A DNA stretch of 64,000 nucleotides from Paenibacillus dakarensis (GCF_001373415.1 NZ_CDSE01000018.1:35380-99379); one strand, 5' to 3'; shown: positions 45,329-55,453, numbered from the stretch's first letter. The notes: generated by a model from the sequence alone, not told the origin. Made by a program: numbers and translations.

Positions 45329-46366
45329 TCAGCCGTTCAAACCCTGATGAATCACATCCAGCAGCCGATGGGTCCGGTCACAGGAATATTCCCAGAACAT
45401 GATGCCGGCAATTCCCGTTTTCTTGACGTACTCACATTTGCGTGTGATCGATTCCTCGTCGTCATAGGAAATGAGGCTGGATCCGTTAAACAGATACGGA
45501 GCGCATGCCTCCTCATCCCAGTAGCGGACATAGCCATTTTTGTTAATATAATTCTCGGCCAGAACAGTGAAATCCGGTCCGTAGCCACCTGTGGTGCCTG
45601 CCATCTGGTGCAGGCCGTGATCGCGGTCCGGCACTTCATTCCAGATGCGGGAATAGAATGCCGCACCGATGACAATTTTCTCCTTCGGTACGCCCGCCTG
45701 GTGGAACAGGTTTACCGAGGCATCTACGCTGATGCGGAACAAATCTCCCGTCGGCGTATACAGATTCGTATGGTGTCCGGTTAGCACCTGGAAGCCACCA
45801 CGCATGTCATAGGTCATAAGCTGGACGAAATCAAGATACTGCTGCACCTTGTCCATTTCCGTACCATCCACATAATACTGATCGGCCCCAGCAGCTATGG
45901 TCAGCAAATAATGCTTTCCGTCCTCCATACCCTTCGCATCCAGCGCCTCCCGCATTGTCTTAAGGAGCAGGGTGAAATTTTGCTTGTCGGACGGGCTTGA
46001 GGCAATATCAGCCTCGCCATAGCACGGATACTCCCAGTCCAGATCAATACCATCAAAAGGAAGCTCGCTCAGCACACGGACCGCTGAAGAGGCCATAGCG
46101 GCGCGTCCTTCTGCAGTAGAGGCGGCTTCCGAGAAGCCACCGGCGCTCCAGCCGCCAACGGACAGCAGCAGCGTCAAGTCAGGGTGGTTTCGCTTGATAT
46201 CCGATAATACAGATGTGTTCTTCAGATGTGCGGTCGTAATCTCGTCGTTCTTCACATGGCCGAACGCCACATTCAGATGGGTCAGCTTCGATAAATCCTC
46301 CGATGTTATATCCGGAAGCACCCGATCAGACGCGTAACCGGCCGCTATATATTTTTTGGTCGTCAT
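45329..46366 (-). CDS. GH18 family glycosidase, cytoplasmic
   Basis: 345 residues, no signal peptide. The GH18 catalytic signature DxxDxDxE is complete: Asp105, Asp108, Asp110, Glu112 in FDGIDLDWEYP. SVGGWSAGGF (SxGG motif) precedes it. Members hydrolyse chitin or N-glycan cores (chitinase, endo-beta-N-acetylglucosaminidase). Inside the cell it should cut short imported GlcNAc-containing chains. With the fucosidase upstream, fucosylated glycans are a reasonable substrate guess. Last gene of operon E. Confidence 0.9.
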   Translation of the reverse strand: MTTKKYIAAGYASDRVLPDITSEDLSKLTHLNVAFGHVKNDEITTAHLKNTSVLSDIKRNHPDLTLLLSVGGWSAGGFSEAASTAEGRAAMASSAVRVLSELPFDGIDLDWEYPCYGEADIASSPSDKQNFTLLLKTMREALDAKGMEDGKHYLLTIAAGADQYYVDGTEMDKVQQYLDFVQLMTYDMRGGFQVLTGHHTNLYTPTGDLFRISVDASVNLFHQAGVPKEKIVIGAAFYSRIWNEVPDRDHGLHQMAGTTGGYGPDFTVLAENYINKNGYVRYWDEEACAPYLFNGSSLISYDDEESITRKCEYVKKTGIAGIMFWEYSCDRTHRLLDVIHQGLNG

Positions 46367-46397
46367 GTCAATGATTCACTCCGATTCTCTATATCAT

Positions 46398-49025
46398 TTA
46401 GGATGTGCTGTAAACAGCAGACATGATCTTCAGCGCTTCCTTCCCGTTTCCGATCCGGTATCCGGAAGCCGTATAACGGATCCGGTTCTGCGAATCGGTT
46501 ACAAATACATGCGGGAACCCGGATTCGCGAGCGGGTGATTCCGACACAAAGCCCGGCAAGGAGCCATAGGTGGAATCCTTCGCCCATACGACATTGGACG
46601 GCAGCTCTGGATATTGTTCAGGCTTGAAAGAAGCGGTCCATTCGGCATCGCCGATCACAAGCACAATCGGTGCCCCCAGCTCCGCAAGCGGACCAGATAG
46701 CTCACCCAGCTCGCGCAGCAGATGCTTGGTCGGCTCCCGCTCGGGCTCAAGCCATGCCATGATGGCCCCTCGCGTTCCCGCCAGCTCCGCAAGCTCAACC
46801 GGACTTCCGTCCAGCCGGGTAAAGCGGCTGCCTTCTCCAAGCTGCCCAAGCACCGGAATTTCGGTTTCAGTCTCCCTGAAGGTCAGGACAGTCTCGATCT
46901 CCTCTCCGGCACTAACCACAACCTGCGTGAACCGTACGCTTGCCGTCCCGTCCTTCAGCCGAACGCCGGTGATAATCCGGTAAGCTCCCGGCTCCACCTC
47001 GAACGGCTTGTCATACACATCCTTCATGTTGTATGGGAACACCAGCGTCTTATACATGCCCTGCTCCAGCCGGGCGATCGTAAAGTTTTCATAATACGAT
47101 GCTTCCGGGGCACCCGGATACGCGTCCGGATCCTTTCGCAGAATCAGGCGGCCGGTCACAGAAGATGCATGGGGCTTCTGATCGACCTTGCGGTCATGGA
47201 ATTCAGCGTCGACCCAGACGTTGTTCTGCAGGTACTGCGGCTTCTGCTCGTTCGGATGCAGCCGGGCCGGAATACCAACGCTGCGGCACACCGCTACGAA
47301 CAGAATGTCGAGCGATACCTCATCTCCCGCTTTCAGGCTAAACGTGCCCGCCGGATTGCCTTTGCCCTTCAGATTGGGGAGATCCTCCCAGTACACATAA
47401 TCCTGCTCCAGAGCCTCCACAAGCTTGGCCGGATCGGCCTGGAAAGTCTGGACCTCCTGCTCTGCAAAGGCCTCATGGAAGTAGCGCCGGTACGGCACGA
47501 TCATTTCGTAAAGAACCCGCGGACAGAGAATATAGTCGGCAAACGTCTTGTCGTCATAGTCGTCCTTCCAAGCCAGGCCCTCGATCAGATGATCGTCCAG
47601 CGCCGGTCGGAAGGAGTCGATCAGGTCTTTCTCGTTCAACGTTTCCAGCAGACGCAGCGGCCATTCGCCATACTCTCCGGAACGTTCCGTAAGGAAGGCT
47701 GCAATTTCCCGGCTGTTGCCGCGCGCCTTGCGCAGCACATCCCAGACGCGTTCGCCCGGAAGCTTCAGCTCCTTCGCCAACTCACGTGCCTCCGATTCAC
47801 CGATGAACGTTCCTTCATAGGAAGTTCGGATCGACGTGCCTTCCTCCAGGCGGCGGTTGTGCCGCTGCACCTGTTCGTCAGTCAGCGCCTTCTCCGCTTC
47901 CCCTTCCCTCTCCGGCGGTGGCACCATATCAAGGTCCGTCAAGCCCTGCAGCTGTTCGCTCTGGCTCAGCACCAACTCGCATCGTCCGCCATCCTTCGCC
48001 GAATGCTTTATCTCGCCCCATACACCATCTTTCACGGCACGGATCAGCACGTCGCCGAAACCTGTTTTGAATGAGGCTTGGCCTTTTTCATTCGTTGGAA
48101 GTGAAGCGATTGGATATAGCTCAGCCATATTGTACAGCTGGAAATGCACCTCCGCGCCGCCAACAGGGTTGCCTCCGGTATCCTTCACCGACACATCGAT
48201 GATACGGGTAGGCGCGTAATTTTCCAGCAGATTGATTTCCGTAAACCATTCATCCGAAAGCGTAATGTCCTCCGGCCCCGGATAATCGGCAAAAATGCGC
48301 GTGTTGATAAGCATTGCACGCCGGGCCGGCGGGCTGAACCAGCCCTGGTTCAGGCGGGTCTCAGGCTCGCAGGCACCGATGTAGTACCAGCGTCCGTCAG
48401 CCCATGCCTCTACCCATGCATGGTTGTCGTCACAGTGCGCCCAGCGCGGCGTATATACCTGCCGCGCCGGAATGCCAATGCTGCGGAGTGCCGCCACTGC
48501 CAGCGTTGATTCTTCACCGCAGCGTCCGCGTGCATTCCGGATCATCGTCAGCGGCGAAATCGTCCGCAGGTCGCTGGCGATGTAGGTTGCTTTTTCATGG
48601 CACCAGTAGTTCGTTTCCAGAATCGCTTCCTTCATAGTAAGCCGAGATGTCCGGTCAGCCAGCTCCTGATGCAGAATGCCGCGGGAATCCTCGATATTCT
48701 CCGTATTCACACGGTAGGGCATCACGAAGTGCAAGAACAATTGGTCAGGTACCCTGGAGCCCCAAGGCATCTGGCGCCGAATCTCGAGCGTTCTGCGGAC
48801 ATGGCTGAGAAACATTTTCCCGTCATAATCCGCGAGATCCGTCACCGGCATATACGCATACAAATATTTGAGTGCCCACAATTCCTCATCTGTCAGCTGC
48901 TCATGAAAGATACCGAACAGTTCCTGTTCCCTGGCCTGCGCAAGCTTCCGCTTCTGCTCGAATTTTTTGTCGATCTGTTCCCTGGTTTTGGCATTTAGAG
49001 AAAACGCCTGTGATTTCATCTCCAT
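46398..49025 (-). CDS. Double transglutaminase-like protein with thioredoxin-fold tail
   Basis: 875 residues, no signal peptide. First transglutaminase core: Cys169 in GRCGEES, His202 in DDNHAWVEAW, and YIGACEPE in place of the usual Asp motif. An Ig-like segment follows (DVSVKDTGGNPVGGAEVHF). A second core is visible at GDEVSLDILFVAVCRSVGIPAR (about 600-625); its Cys position is Glu and no His-W follows, so it looks inactive. The last 170 residues resemble a TlpA/thioredoxin fold without a CxxC pair. AAGGAG precedes the ATG by nine bases; six-base gap from the CBM9-like gene. Transglutaminase-fold proteins cut or form amide bonds; a role as protease or amidase on imported glycopeptide is possible. 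Confidence 0.8.
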   Translation of the reverse strand: MEMKSQAFSLNAKTREQIDKKFEQKRKLAQAREQELFGIFHEQLTDEELWALKYLYAYMPVTDLADYDGKMFLSHVRRTLEIRRQMPWGSRVPDQLFLHFVMPYRVNTENIEDSRGILHQELADRTSRLTMKEAILETNYWCHEKATYIASDLRTISPLTMIRNARGRCGEESTLAVAALRSIGIPARQVYTPRWAHCDDNHAWVEAWADGRWYYIGACEPETRLNQGWFSPPARRAMLINTRIFADYPGPEDITLSDEWFTEINLLENYAPTRIIDVSVKDTGGNPVGGAEVHFQLYNMAELYPIASLPTNEKGQASFKTGFGDVLIRAVKDGVWGEIKHSAKDGGRCELVLSQSEQLQGLTDLDMVPPPEREGEAEKALTDEQVQRHNRRLEEGTSIRTSYEGTFIGESEARELAKELKLPGERVWDVLRKARGNSREIAAFLTERSGEYGEWPLRLLETLNEKDLIDSFRPALDDHLIEGLAWKDDYDDKTFADYILCPRVLYEMIVPYRRYFHEAFAEQEVQTFQADPAKLVEALEQDYVYWEDLPNLKGKGNPAGTFSLKAGDEVSLDILFVAVCRSVGIPARLHPNEQKPQYLQNNVWVDAEFHDRKVDQKPHASSVTGRLILRKDPDAYPGAPEASYYENFTIARLEQGMYKTLVFPYNMKDVYDKPFEVEPGAYRIITGVRLKDGTASVRFTQVVVSAGEEIETVLTFRETETEIPVLGQLGEGSRFTRLDGSPVELAELAGTRGAIMAWLEPEREPTKHLLRELGELSGPLAELGAPIVLVIGDAEWTASFKPEQYPELPSNVVWAKDSTYGSLPGFVSESPARESGFPHVFVTDSQNRIRYTASGYRIGNGKEALKIMSAVYSTS

Positions 49026-49031
49026 CTCATC

Positions 49032-50054
49032 TCACTCCTTCCACAACTTTCCGTCTTCCCGGATGCACAGCATGCTTAACCCGTCGGAAGACGGTACTGT
49101 AATCTGAAACATGCTCCTCGTCGTCTCGATCACCGGCTCAATGCTCCACATCTCTTCACCCATCAGCAGCCCGGCATCCGCCGTAAAGGCACCATGCTGT
49201 TCATAATAGTTCCGCTGCTTGTAATAGAGCTTACGCAGCTCCCACTTGATCATTTCATCCCTGGAAAGCTCAAATTCCTCTCCCCTGACGCCATCCGAGA
49301 ACATGACATAGCCCCAAAGCTCTGGATAATGCATGTTGATGAGTCCCATCGGTGACCATACCCAGTTGTCCTCCGGATACGGCTTGCCAGTGTCAGGATT
49401 AAGTACCTTACGGTACTGACCTTCCTTCACATCGGTCTGCCATTCTACCCGTGAGAAGTTGACGCGCCAGAATTCACCGGCCACCGGCGGACGCCCTTCC
49501 GCTGCGCACTCCCTCAGACTCTGCCACGGAATCGCAACCTCAACGCTCCACTTCTTGCTGCCGGCTTCGGGATTGTTCAACTCTCCGTCAATATGCACCG
49601 CTGTCTTCAGCCCGGCGATATCCCAGCCGTTCACCGGCGGGCCCCCGTCCCGGTATGGCTTCACCAGAAGCAGGTCCCATACCGTATTCAACGCGTTGAT
49701 CTCGAATTCGTAATACTGGTGGCTGTCCCCATCGGGATCAATGAAGATCTCGAAATCCTTATCGTAAAAAATAACGGAATCACGCTCTGTCAGCGTCGCC
49801 CAGATCTGATCCTCTTCCATTTCCGCAGCAAAATAAAAATACTCGTCGTCCCACAGCATTTTTACCCGTGTCCGCTTCGTCGGTTTCGGTTTTAGATCCC
49901 CTTCGATATCGACAAAATCCTCACTCCATACAGCCGCCTCCCAGAACGGCTTGTCCACCCGTCCGTCAAGCGCAAGCGCCCCCTCGGCACGCCTGCATAT
50001 GTAATGCCTTGGCTCATAGTTAATATTCGGCTCCGGCATCCCGCTCCAGCTCAT
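49032..50054 (-). CDS. CBM9-like carbohydrate-binding protein
   Basis: 340 residues. Residues 8-215 match the family-9-like carbohydrate-binding sandwich: GRVDKPFWEAA, a VKMLWDDEYFYFAAEM strand pair, IFYDKDFEIFIDPDGD and WSVEVAIPWQSL. The last 110 residues are helical and unassigned. No signal peptide, although such domains usually sit on secreted enzymes; it may present the imported sugar to the neighbouring enzymes. GAGGAGG lies ahead of the ATG. Confidence 0.85.
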   Translation of the reverse strand: MSWSGMPEPNINYEPRHYICRRAEGALALDGRVDKPFWEAAVWSEDFVDIEGDLKPKPTKRTRVKMLWDDEYFYFAAEMEEDQIWATLTERDSVIFYDKDFEIFIDPDGDSHQYYEFEINALNTVWDLLLVKPYRDGGPPVNGWDIAGLKTAVHIDGELNNPEAGSKKWSVEVAIPWQSLRECAAEGRPPVAGEFWRVNFSRVEWQTDVKEGQYRKVLNPDTGKPYPEDNWVWSPMGLINMHYPELWGYVMFSDGVRGEEFELSRDEMIKWELRKLYYKQRNYYEQHGAFTADAGLLMGEEMWSIEPVIETTRSMFQITVPSSDGLSMLCIREDGKLWKE

Positions 50055-50070
50055 CTTGTCCTTCGCCTCC

Positions 50071-51357
50071 TCAGTTATGGGTTACCACGGCGCCCGAACC
50101 ACCGTACATTTCGATTTCCTCATCGAATTCCAGCCTCAACACGGTCACCTGCTCATGTGTGTCTTCCGGCGACAGTTTAATCCACGTGGTGCCCGGAATG
50201 TTGAACCAAGGTACACCGCCATGAATCTCATGCTCCAGCTCCTTGCCGGAGTGCAGCACTGTAATTTTCTTGATCGGGTTGCACAGACCTTTCAGGCACA
50301 CGCTTTCCTTCGGTGTGTCGTACACGAACAGATACAATGTCTTGCGATCCTTGGACACGGTGCTGCCGCCAAGATAATAACGGGTCATAATGCCGTCCAC
50401 CGTGCCGAATACCGCCTCTTCATGCGTACGGATCCAGTCACCTAATCCAAGCAGTATCTCTTCCTGTCTCGGATCGATCGTGCCGTCCTCGCGCGGACCG
50501 ATATCAAGCAGCATGTTGCCGCCCATGGAAATACAGTCGCAGAACATGCGAATTATTTGATTCAGTGATTTATAATGGTTGTCCGTCGGGTCATAACCCC
50601 AGGAGGAGTTGATCGTTGTGCAGAATTCCCACGGCCCCTCCGGTCTCGTGATCGGCAGCCCCTGCTCCGGCGTTTTATAATCCCCATGCCCCGAGAGACG
50701 CGAATTGATAATGAGATCGGGATTAAAGGATTTTAAATAGTGCTTGAATTCCGGCAGATTCCACTGGTCCGCGCTCCGCTCCCAGTCGCCGTCGAACCAC
50801 AGCAGATCCACTTTACCGTAATTGGTCAAAAGCTCACGCAGCTGGTTGTTGTTAAACTCCAGAAACTTCTGCCACTTCTCTTCATCCTGCACGCCGTCCA
50901 CCGGACCGGAATGAGGATTAACCTTACTCAGGTCTTCAGGCACCCGTCCGCCCTCAAACACGCTCGGATAATCCGGATGCGACCAATCGATCAGGGAATA
51001 ATACATGCCGAGGCGGATGCCTCGTTTTGTAACCGCTTCCGAGTATTCTTTGATAAGGTCCCGCCCGGCCGGTGTTTTCTTGACTACATTCAGGTCGCTG
51101 TACTTCGTGTCCCACAGGGCCACGCCATCATGATGCTTCGTTGTCAGCACGGCGTATTTAGCGCCGGATTTCTGAATCAGCTCTGCCCAGTAATCCGCGT
51201 CGTAATTCGAGGCTGTAAAGCCGTCAAGCTGCTTCATATAATCCTCGTATGACATTCTCCCATTGTAAAAAGACCAGGATTCCGATACCCCGTCCACCGC
51301 ATAAATGCCGTAGTGAATAAATATCCCCAGCTTCGCGTCCTCAAACCATTGCTGCAT
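50071..51357 (-). CDS. Alpha-L-fucosidase, GH29, cytoplasmic
   Basis: 428 residues from the ATG at 51357, which has AAAGGTGG eight bases upstream; the frame is open 30 codons further. GH29 features: FGIFIHYGIYA-type opening (KLGIFIHYG), YAVLTTKHHDG, and the nucleophile Asp189 in LLWFDGDW. A beta-sandwich C-terminus follows. No signal peptide. It should remove L-fucose from imported oligosaccharides. Sixteen bases upstream of the CBM9-like gene in the same operon. Confidence 0.93.
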   Translation of the reverse strand: MQQWFEDAKLGIFIHYGIYAVDGVSESWSFYNGRMSYEDYMKQLDGFTASNYDADYWAELIQKSGAKYAVLTTKHHDGVALWDTKYSDLNVVKKTPAGRDLIKEYSEAVTKRGIRLGMYYSLIDWSHPDYPSVFEGGRVPEDLSKVNPHSGPVDGVQDEEKWQKFLEFNNNQLRELLTNYGKVDLLWFDGDWERSADQWNLPEFKHYLKSFNPDLIINSRLSGHGDYKTPEQGLPITRPEGPWEFCTTINSSWGYDPTDNHYKSLNQIIRMFCDCISMGGNMLLDIGPREDGTIDPRQEEILLGLGDWIRTHEEAVFGTVDGIMTRYYLGGSTVSKDRKTLYLFVYDTPKESVCLKGLCNPIKKITVLHSGKELEHEIHGGVPWFNIPGTTWIKLSPEDTHEQVTVLRLEFDEEIEMYGGSGAVVTHN

Positions 51358-51561
51358 CTTACAATCCCACCTTTCAATTGAAAAAAAGTAACAGCCAGTT
51401 CCCGGACGGCAGGGTCCGGGAGCGCTGGCATGTTTTTCTTGTCTCAAGATTCCGTCAGGCGATTCGTGCTGCTTTATGGATTAATGTTCTCGCCGGACGT
51501 CCATTCTCCTTCCTAACCGTAAGGAAAGACCTCATTTTTTATCAAATCGGCCTCCAACCGA

Positions 51562-53169
51562 TTATTTCGTGGAATTCCAGCGATCGTAAGCGCCCTGGTA
51601 CAGCTCAACCAGACGGTCGCCGCCCATTTTCTTCACTTGTGCTACATATTTATCCCAGTTTGCGAGCGGCTCTTGGCCGGTCACGAATTTTGCTTCCATC
51701 TGGGTCACATAAGTGTTCAAATCGGATTGCAGCGCCGAAGCCTCGCTCTGCTCCTCTGTCGTCAGATATACGTTCGGGAACGGGGACTTGCCGATCGGCA
51801 CAAGCTTCTCCTGGTTTTGCTCATCCAGCCACTCGTCGAATTCGGAGCGAAGGCCGTCCGAGGTGTCCGGAGAGTTGATACCCGGTGTCAAAATACCGTT
51901 GTTTGGCGTTACTTTGCCGCGGTATTCATCACGGTCGCCGCCGTCCGGAACCGGCAGCCATTCTTTTTCCTTTTTCGTCTCATCCTTGTACTTCCACAGC
52001 AAGCCTTCAGGCCCAAGTGCGAACAGGGTGGAGCCTTCCGGGCTGTATATATAGTCGATCCAGCGCATCGTTGCCTCCGGCGCCGGGTTCTTGCTCGTGA
52101 TGGCAAACGTGCCGTTCGCAGAAATGCCCGGATGCATGCCGTAAACTGGACTTCCTTCAATCTCACTCTTCACTGGCGTCATCAGAGGATGCTTGTCGCT
52201 CGGCTCTCCGCCCATCGTAAATTGCGGGAAGTAATCGTTGAACACGCCGATCTGATTGGCCTGTCCTTTGGCCTTCTTTTGCTCCGCGGTTTGAGAGAAG
52301 GTTTCGTGGTCAAGAAGCTCTTCCTTCCACAGACGGTTCATAAAGGTCAGATAGCCTTTGTAGCCTTCCTCCAGGAACGAATAGTGGACCTTGTCCTCCT
52401 TGTCGACGTAGATGCCCTCGCTGTACATGCCCCAGAAGCCGAAGAAGTACATGCGCAGGTCATCCAGCTTCACCGAGGTGAGCGGAATTTCATCCTTCTT
52501 GCCGTTTTTGTTCGGATCCTCTTCTTTCACGCGTTTCAGATATGTGTACAACTCTTCGGTAGTTTTTGGTTCTTCAGCATTAAGTGCCTTCAAAAACTCG
52601 CCATTGTACCATACTGGACCGCGGTACCATACGGCTGCGGAATCGATAAATGGCAGCGCGTATATATGGCCGTCTGTGGTCGTAAACGATTTTCGGAAAT
52701 CCGGGTTTTCGTCAAAAATCTTTTTCAGGTTCGGCGCATAGCCGCCATCAATATATGACTCCAGCGGGATCAGAACACCCTGATTGCCGTAGGTCACCTG
52801 CTCTGCCGGCTTAAGGTCAGCCGCATAGAAAATATCAGGCAGATCACCGCTCGCAAATACAAGATTTTTCTTTGTAGCGAAGCTGTCAATTGGTGCAAGC
52901 TGGTACTCCATCTTGATGCCAGTCAGCTTCTCCATCTCCTTGAGCGTCGGCATATCGTTCCAGTCTGCCACGCCCACGTCCTGAGACATCATTTTCAGGG
53001 TAAGGGGCTTGTCCACTATCGGGAAGCCTTCCTTCTTAACGTCCTCTGCAGTGTTGGTGCCGGCAGCAGGGGAATTTCCTCCCGCTCCTTTGTCTCCGCA
53101 CGCCGTTAGCATGCTGACAGACAGCAGAAGGCTGAGCGAAATCGTTGAAGCCTTGCGAAGTTTTTTCAT
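51562..53169 (-). CDS. Sugar ABC transporter solute-binding lipoprotein (operon E)
   Basis: 535 residues. Signal peptide with lipobox LTAC (Cys about 24), Gly/Asn-rich linker, then the LipO-type binding fold (FASGDLPDIFYAADLKPAEQ; GHIYALPFID). Works with the YtcP- and LplB-type permeases just upstream. The 200-base gap after it, which holds no gene, separates it from the fucosidase. Confidence 0.94.
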   Translation of the reverse strand: MKKLRKASTISLSLLLSVSMLTACGDKGAGGNSPAAGTNTAEDVKKEGFPIVDKPLTLKMMSQDVGVADWNDMPTLKEMEKLTGIKMEYQLAPIDSFATKKNLVFASGDLPDIFYAADLKPAEQVTYGNQGVLIPLESYIDGGYAPNLKKIFDENPDFRKSFTTTDGHIYALPFIDSAAVWYRGPVWYNGEFLKALNAEEPKTTEELYTYLKRVKEEDPNKNGKKDEIPLTSVKLDDLRMYFFGFWGMYSEGIYVDKEDKVHYSFLEEGYKGYLTFMNRLWKEELLDHETFSQTAEQKKAKGQANQIGVFNDYFPQFTMGGEPSDKHPLMTPVKSEIEGSPVYGMHPGISANGTFAITSKNPAPEATMRWIDYIYSPEGSTLFALGPEGLLWKYKDETKKEKEWLPVPDGGDRDEYRGKVTPNNGILTPGINSPDTSDGLRSEFDEWLDEQNQEKLVPIGKSPFPNVYLTTEEQSEASALQSDLNTYVTQMEAKFVTGQEPLANWDKYVAQVKKMGGDRLVELYQGAYDRWNSTK

Positions 53170-53214
53170 GTCGCTACTCTCCTTTGTATTCTTTAATCAG
53201 AATCTATGATGGGA

Positions 53215-54123
53215 TCAGCCCTTGACGGAGCCGATCATAACACCCTGTACAAAATAGCGCTGCAGGAACGGATAAATCGCTATAACCGGCACGGTCGCTA
53301 CAATAATCACCGCATACTTCACCAGCGCTGCAATTTCCGCCTTGTTGTTCATTGCAGCCGCCGTGTTCACGTCGATGATTCCCCCACCTTGGGCGGACAT
53401 CTCCTGCAGGACCAGAATCTGGCGCAACACGAGTTGAAGCGGATATTTACCGGCATCGTTTAGATAAATGAGAGCCGAGAAATAGCTGTTCCAGTTGCCG
53501 ACCCCGTAAAAGAGGGCCATAACCGCGATAATCGGCATGGAGAGCGGCAGAACGATTCGGATGAACAGTCGCATGTTGGTACAGCCATCGATCTGCGCTG
53601 CCTCCTGCAGCTCCTTCGGAATGGAGCTCTGGAAGAACGTTCTGGACACGATAATGTTCCAGATCGAGGCAGCTGACGGAAGGACGATGGCCCACATCGT
53701 GTTGACCATGCCGAGCTGCTTCACCAGCAGGTATGTCGGCACCAGTCCACCGCCGAAGAACATGGTCACCATGAACATGCCCATAAAAAAGTTGCTGCCG
53801 ACAAAATCCTTCCGGCTCAGTGCATATGCCGCCGGCAGCGTCACCAGCAGGTTAATGCTGGTTCCAACCACCGTATACAAAATTGTGTTCGCATATCCGG
53901 TCCATATAGCCGTGTTCTCGAACACTCTCTTGTATCCGTCAAAGGTAATCCCCTTCGGAAAGAGCCACATCTCCCCTGAGCCGACCAGCTTCGGATCACT
54001 GATGGAGGCGCTGACTATATATATTAAGGGATAAAGAACAACAGCAAAAGCAAAAAACACATAAATATAGTTGAGGGCGAGAAACAGTCTGTCTCTTCCC
54101 GTTTCCTTGATACCTGACAGCAT
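53215..54123 (-). CDS. Carbohydrate ABC transporter permease, YtcP type (operon E)
   Basis: 302 residues, six membrane segments, EAA loop EAAQIDGCTN followed by RIVLP (a Cys replaces the usual Ala in the loop). C-terminus G-V-M-I-G-S-V-K-G. GGAGGAG lies ahead of the ATG. Seventeen bases after the LplB-type gene. Confidence 0.95.
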   Translation of the reverse strand: MLSGIKETGRDRLFLALNYIYVFFAFAVVLYPLIYIVSASISDPKLVGSGEMWLFPKGITFDGYKRVFENTAIWTGYANTILYTVVGTSINLLVTLPAAYALSRKDFVGSNFFMGMFMVTMFFGGGLVPTYLLVKQLGMVNTMWAIVLPSAASIWNIIVSRTFFQSSIPKELQEAAQIDGCTNMRLFIRIVLPLSMPIIAVMALFYGVGNWNSYFSALIYLNDAGKYPLQLVLRQILVLQEMSAQGGGIIDVNTAAAMNNKAEIAALVKYAVIIVATVPVIAIYPFLQRYFVQGVMIGSVKG

Positions 54124-54140
54124 TGATTAGCTCCTCCTTT

Positions 54141-55100
54141 CTACCACAGGCTGTTTTCGCTCGTACGGCGGACGATCTGGTTCACAACGATCAGCAGGAT
54201 AGCATTGATGATCGAGTTGAACAGGCCGATCGCAGTCGAGAAGCTGTACTGGGCATCCACGAGACCTGACCGGTACACGAACGTGGAAATGACGTCCGAG
54301 GCTTCCATGTTGAGCGAGTTTTGGAGCAGCAGGATTTTTTCGAAACCTACGCCCAGCAGGCTGCCGATATTCAGAATGAGCAAAATAGTCATCGTCGGCA
54401 CCAGCGTCGGAATATTGATATGGCGCACCCGCTGAAACCGCGAAGCTCCGTCGATAACTGCCGCTTCATGCAATCCGGGGTCCACACCGGATAGCGCTGC
54501 CAAATAAATGATTGTACCCCAGCCTGCACTCTGCCAGACACCGGAGAATACATATACCGTTTTGAACCATTTCGGATCCGTCAGAAAATCGGGTGCACTG
54601 AAGCCGATCCATTCAACCATCTTGACGAGGATGCCCGTAGACGGCGAAAGGAAAGTAACGATCATTCCCGCCATTACAACGACCGAGATAAAATGTGGCG
54701 CGTAAGTTACGGTCTGAGCCATCTTTTTAAAGAAGCCCGTCCGGATTTCATTAAACGCCAGGGCGAGTATGATCGGAATCGGAAAGCCCACGGCCAGCTC
54801 GTACAAGCTGATGCTCAGCGTATTCCACAGCAGATCCCAGAAATAATAGGACTCGAAAAAGCGTTCGAAATGATCGAAGCCGATCCAGGGACTTCCCGTG
54901 ATTCCCATCGTGGGAATAAAATTTTTAAAAGCGATCTGGATGCCGTACATTGGCCCGTATGCGAAAATAAGAAAGTAAAAAAATGCGGGGGCAATAAAAA
55001 TGTACAGCTCCCAGTTCTGGAGGATCCTCTTCCACAATCCCCTTCTGCCCGACTGGAGAGGCAGTGCAGCTGAATTGCTGTTGAGTGTTGTTTTCCCCAT
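54141..55100 (-). CDS. ABC transporter permease, LplB type (operon E)
   Basis: 319 residues, six membrane segments, FAYGPMYGIQIAFKNF after the first and EAAVIDGASRF as EAA loop. First gene of operon E; AAGGAG lies 13 bases before the ATG. Confidence 0.94.
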   Translation of the reverse strand: MGKTTLNSNSAALPLQSGRRGLWKRILQNWELYIFIAPAFFYFLIFAYGPMYGIQIAFKNFIPTMGITGSPWIGFDHFERFFESYYFWDLLWNTLSISLYELAVGFPIPIILALAFNEIRTGFFKKMAQTVTYAPHFISVVVMAGMIVTFLSPSTGILVKMVEWIGFSAPDFLTDPKWFKTVYVFSGVWQSAGWGTIIYLAALSGVDPGLHEAAVIDGASRFQRVRHINIPTLVPTMTILLILNIGSLLGVGFEKILLLQNSLNMEASDVISTFVYRSGLVDAQYSFSTAIGLFNSIINAILLIVVNQIVRRTSENSLW

Positions 55101-55166
55101 TTATTAAGGTTCACTCCTTCCTGATGTTTCTTAGTTCTGCAGCAACTTGCGATGTAGAGTTGTTTA

Positions 55167-55180
55167 TGGCAACGCTTACA
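55167..55180. promoter_or_regulatory. cre-like site upstream of operon E
   Basis: On the minus strand TGTAAGCGTTGCCA matches the cre consensus except at one base. A weak promoter (TTGTGA, 17 bases, TAAACA) overlaps it, so CcpA could block initiation. Confidence 0.5.
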
Positions 55181-55410
55181 AACTCACAATAGGCGACAAC
55201 CCGTCCGGGGGTAAATATGTCATTTTGTCACAGCTGAAAAATGTTGATGCAGCAAGGGTTACAGCATTTTTGACAATTGCCGGCAGCCACCCGGAAATGT
55301 GTTGTTTTTGACCTGCCGGCATATGGATCAGACAACTTGGTCAAAATTAGCCAATCTAGCTTATGCATATAGACACTGAATTTTCAGCCACCCATACCAC
55401 CGGACAACGC
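55181..55410. other. Regulatory gap upstream of operon E
   Basis: No gene seen. An AAAAATG/CATTTTT inverted repeat with a wide loop lies near 55238-55274. This is the expected binding region for an AraC-type activator of operon E. Confidence 0.35.
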
Positions 55411-55453
55411 AAAACAGGCCGCCCTGGAGAAAAATCTCCAAAGCGGCCTGCGA
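55411..55453 (-). terminator. Intrinsic terminator of the permease pair
   Basis: CAGGCCGC/GCGGCCTG outer stem with an inner GGAGA/TCTCC stem, then TTTTG on the minus strand. Confidence 0.8.
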
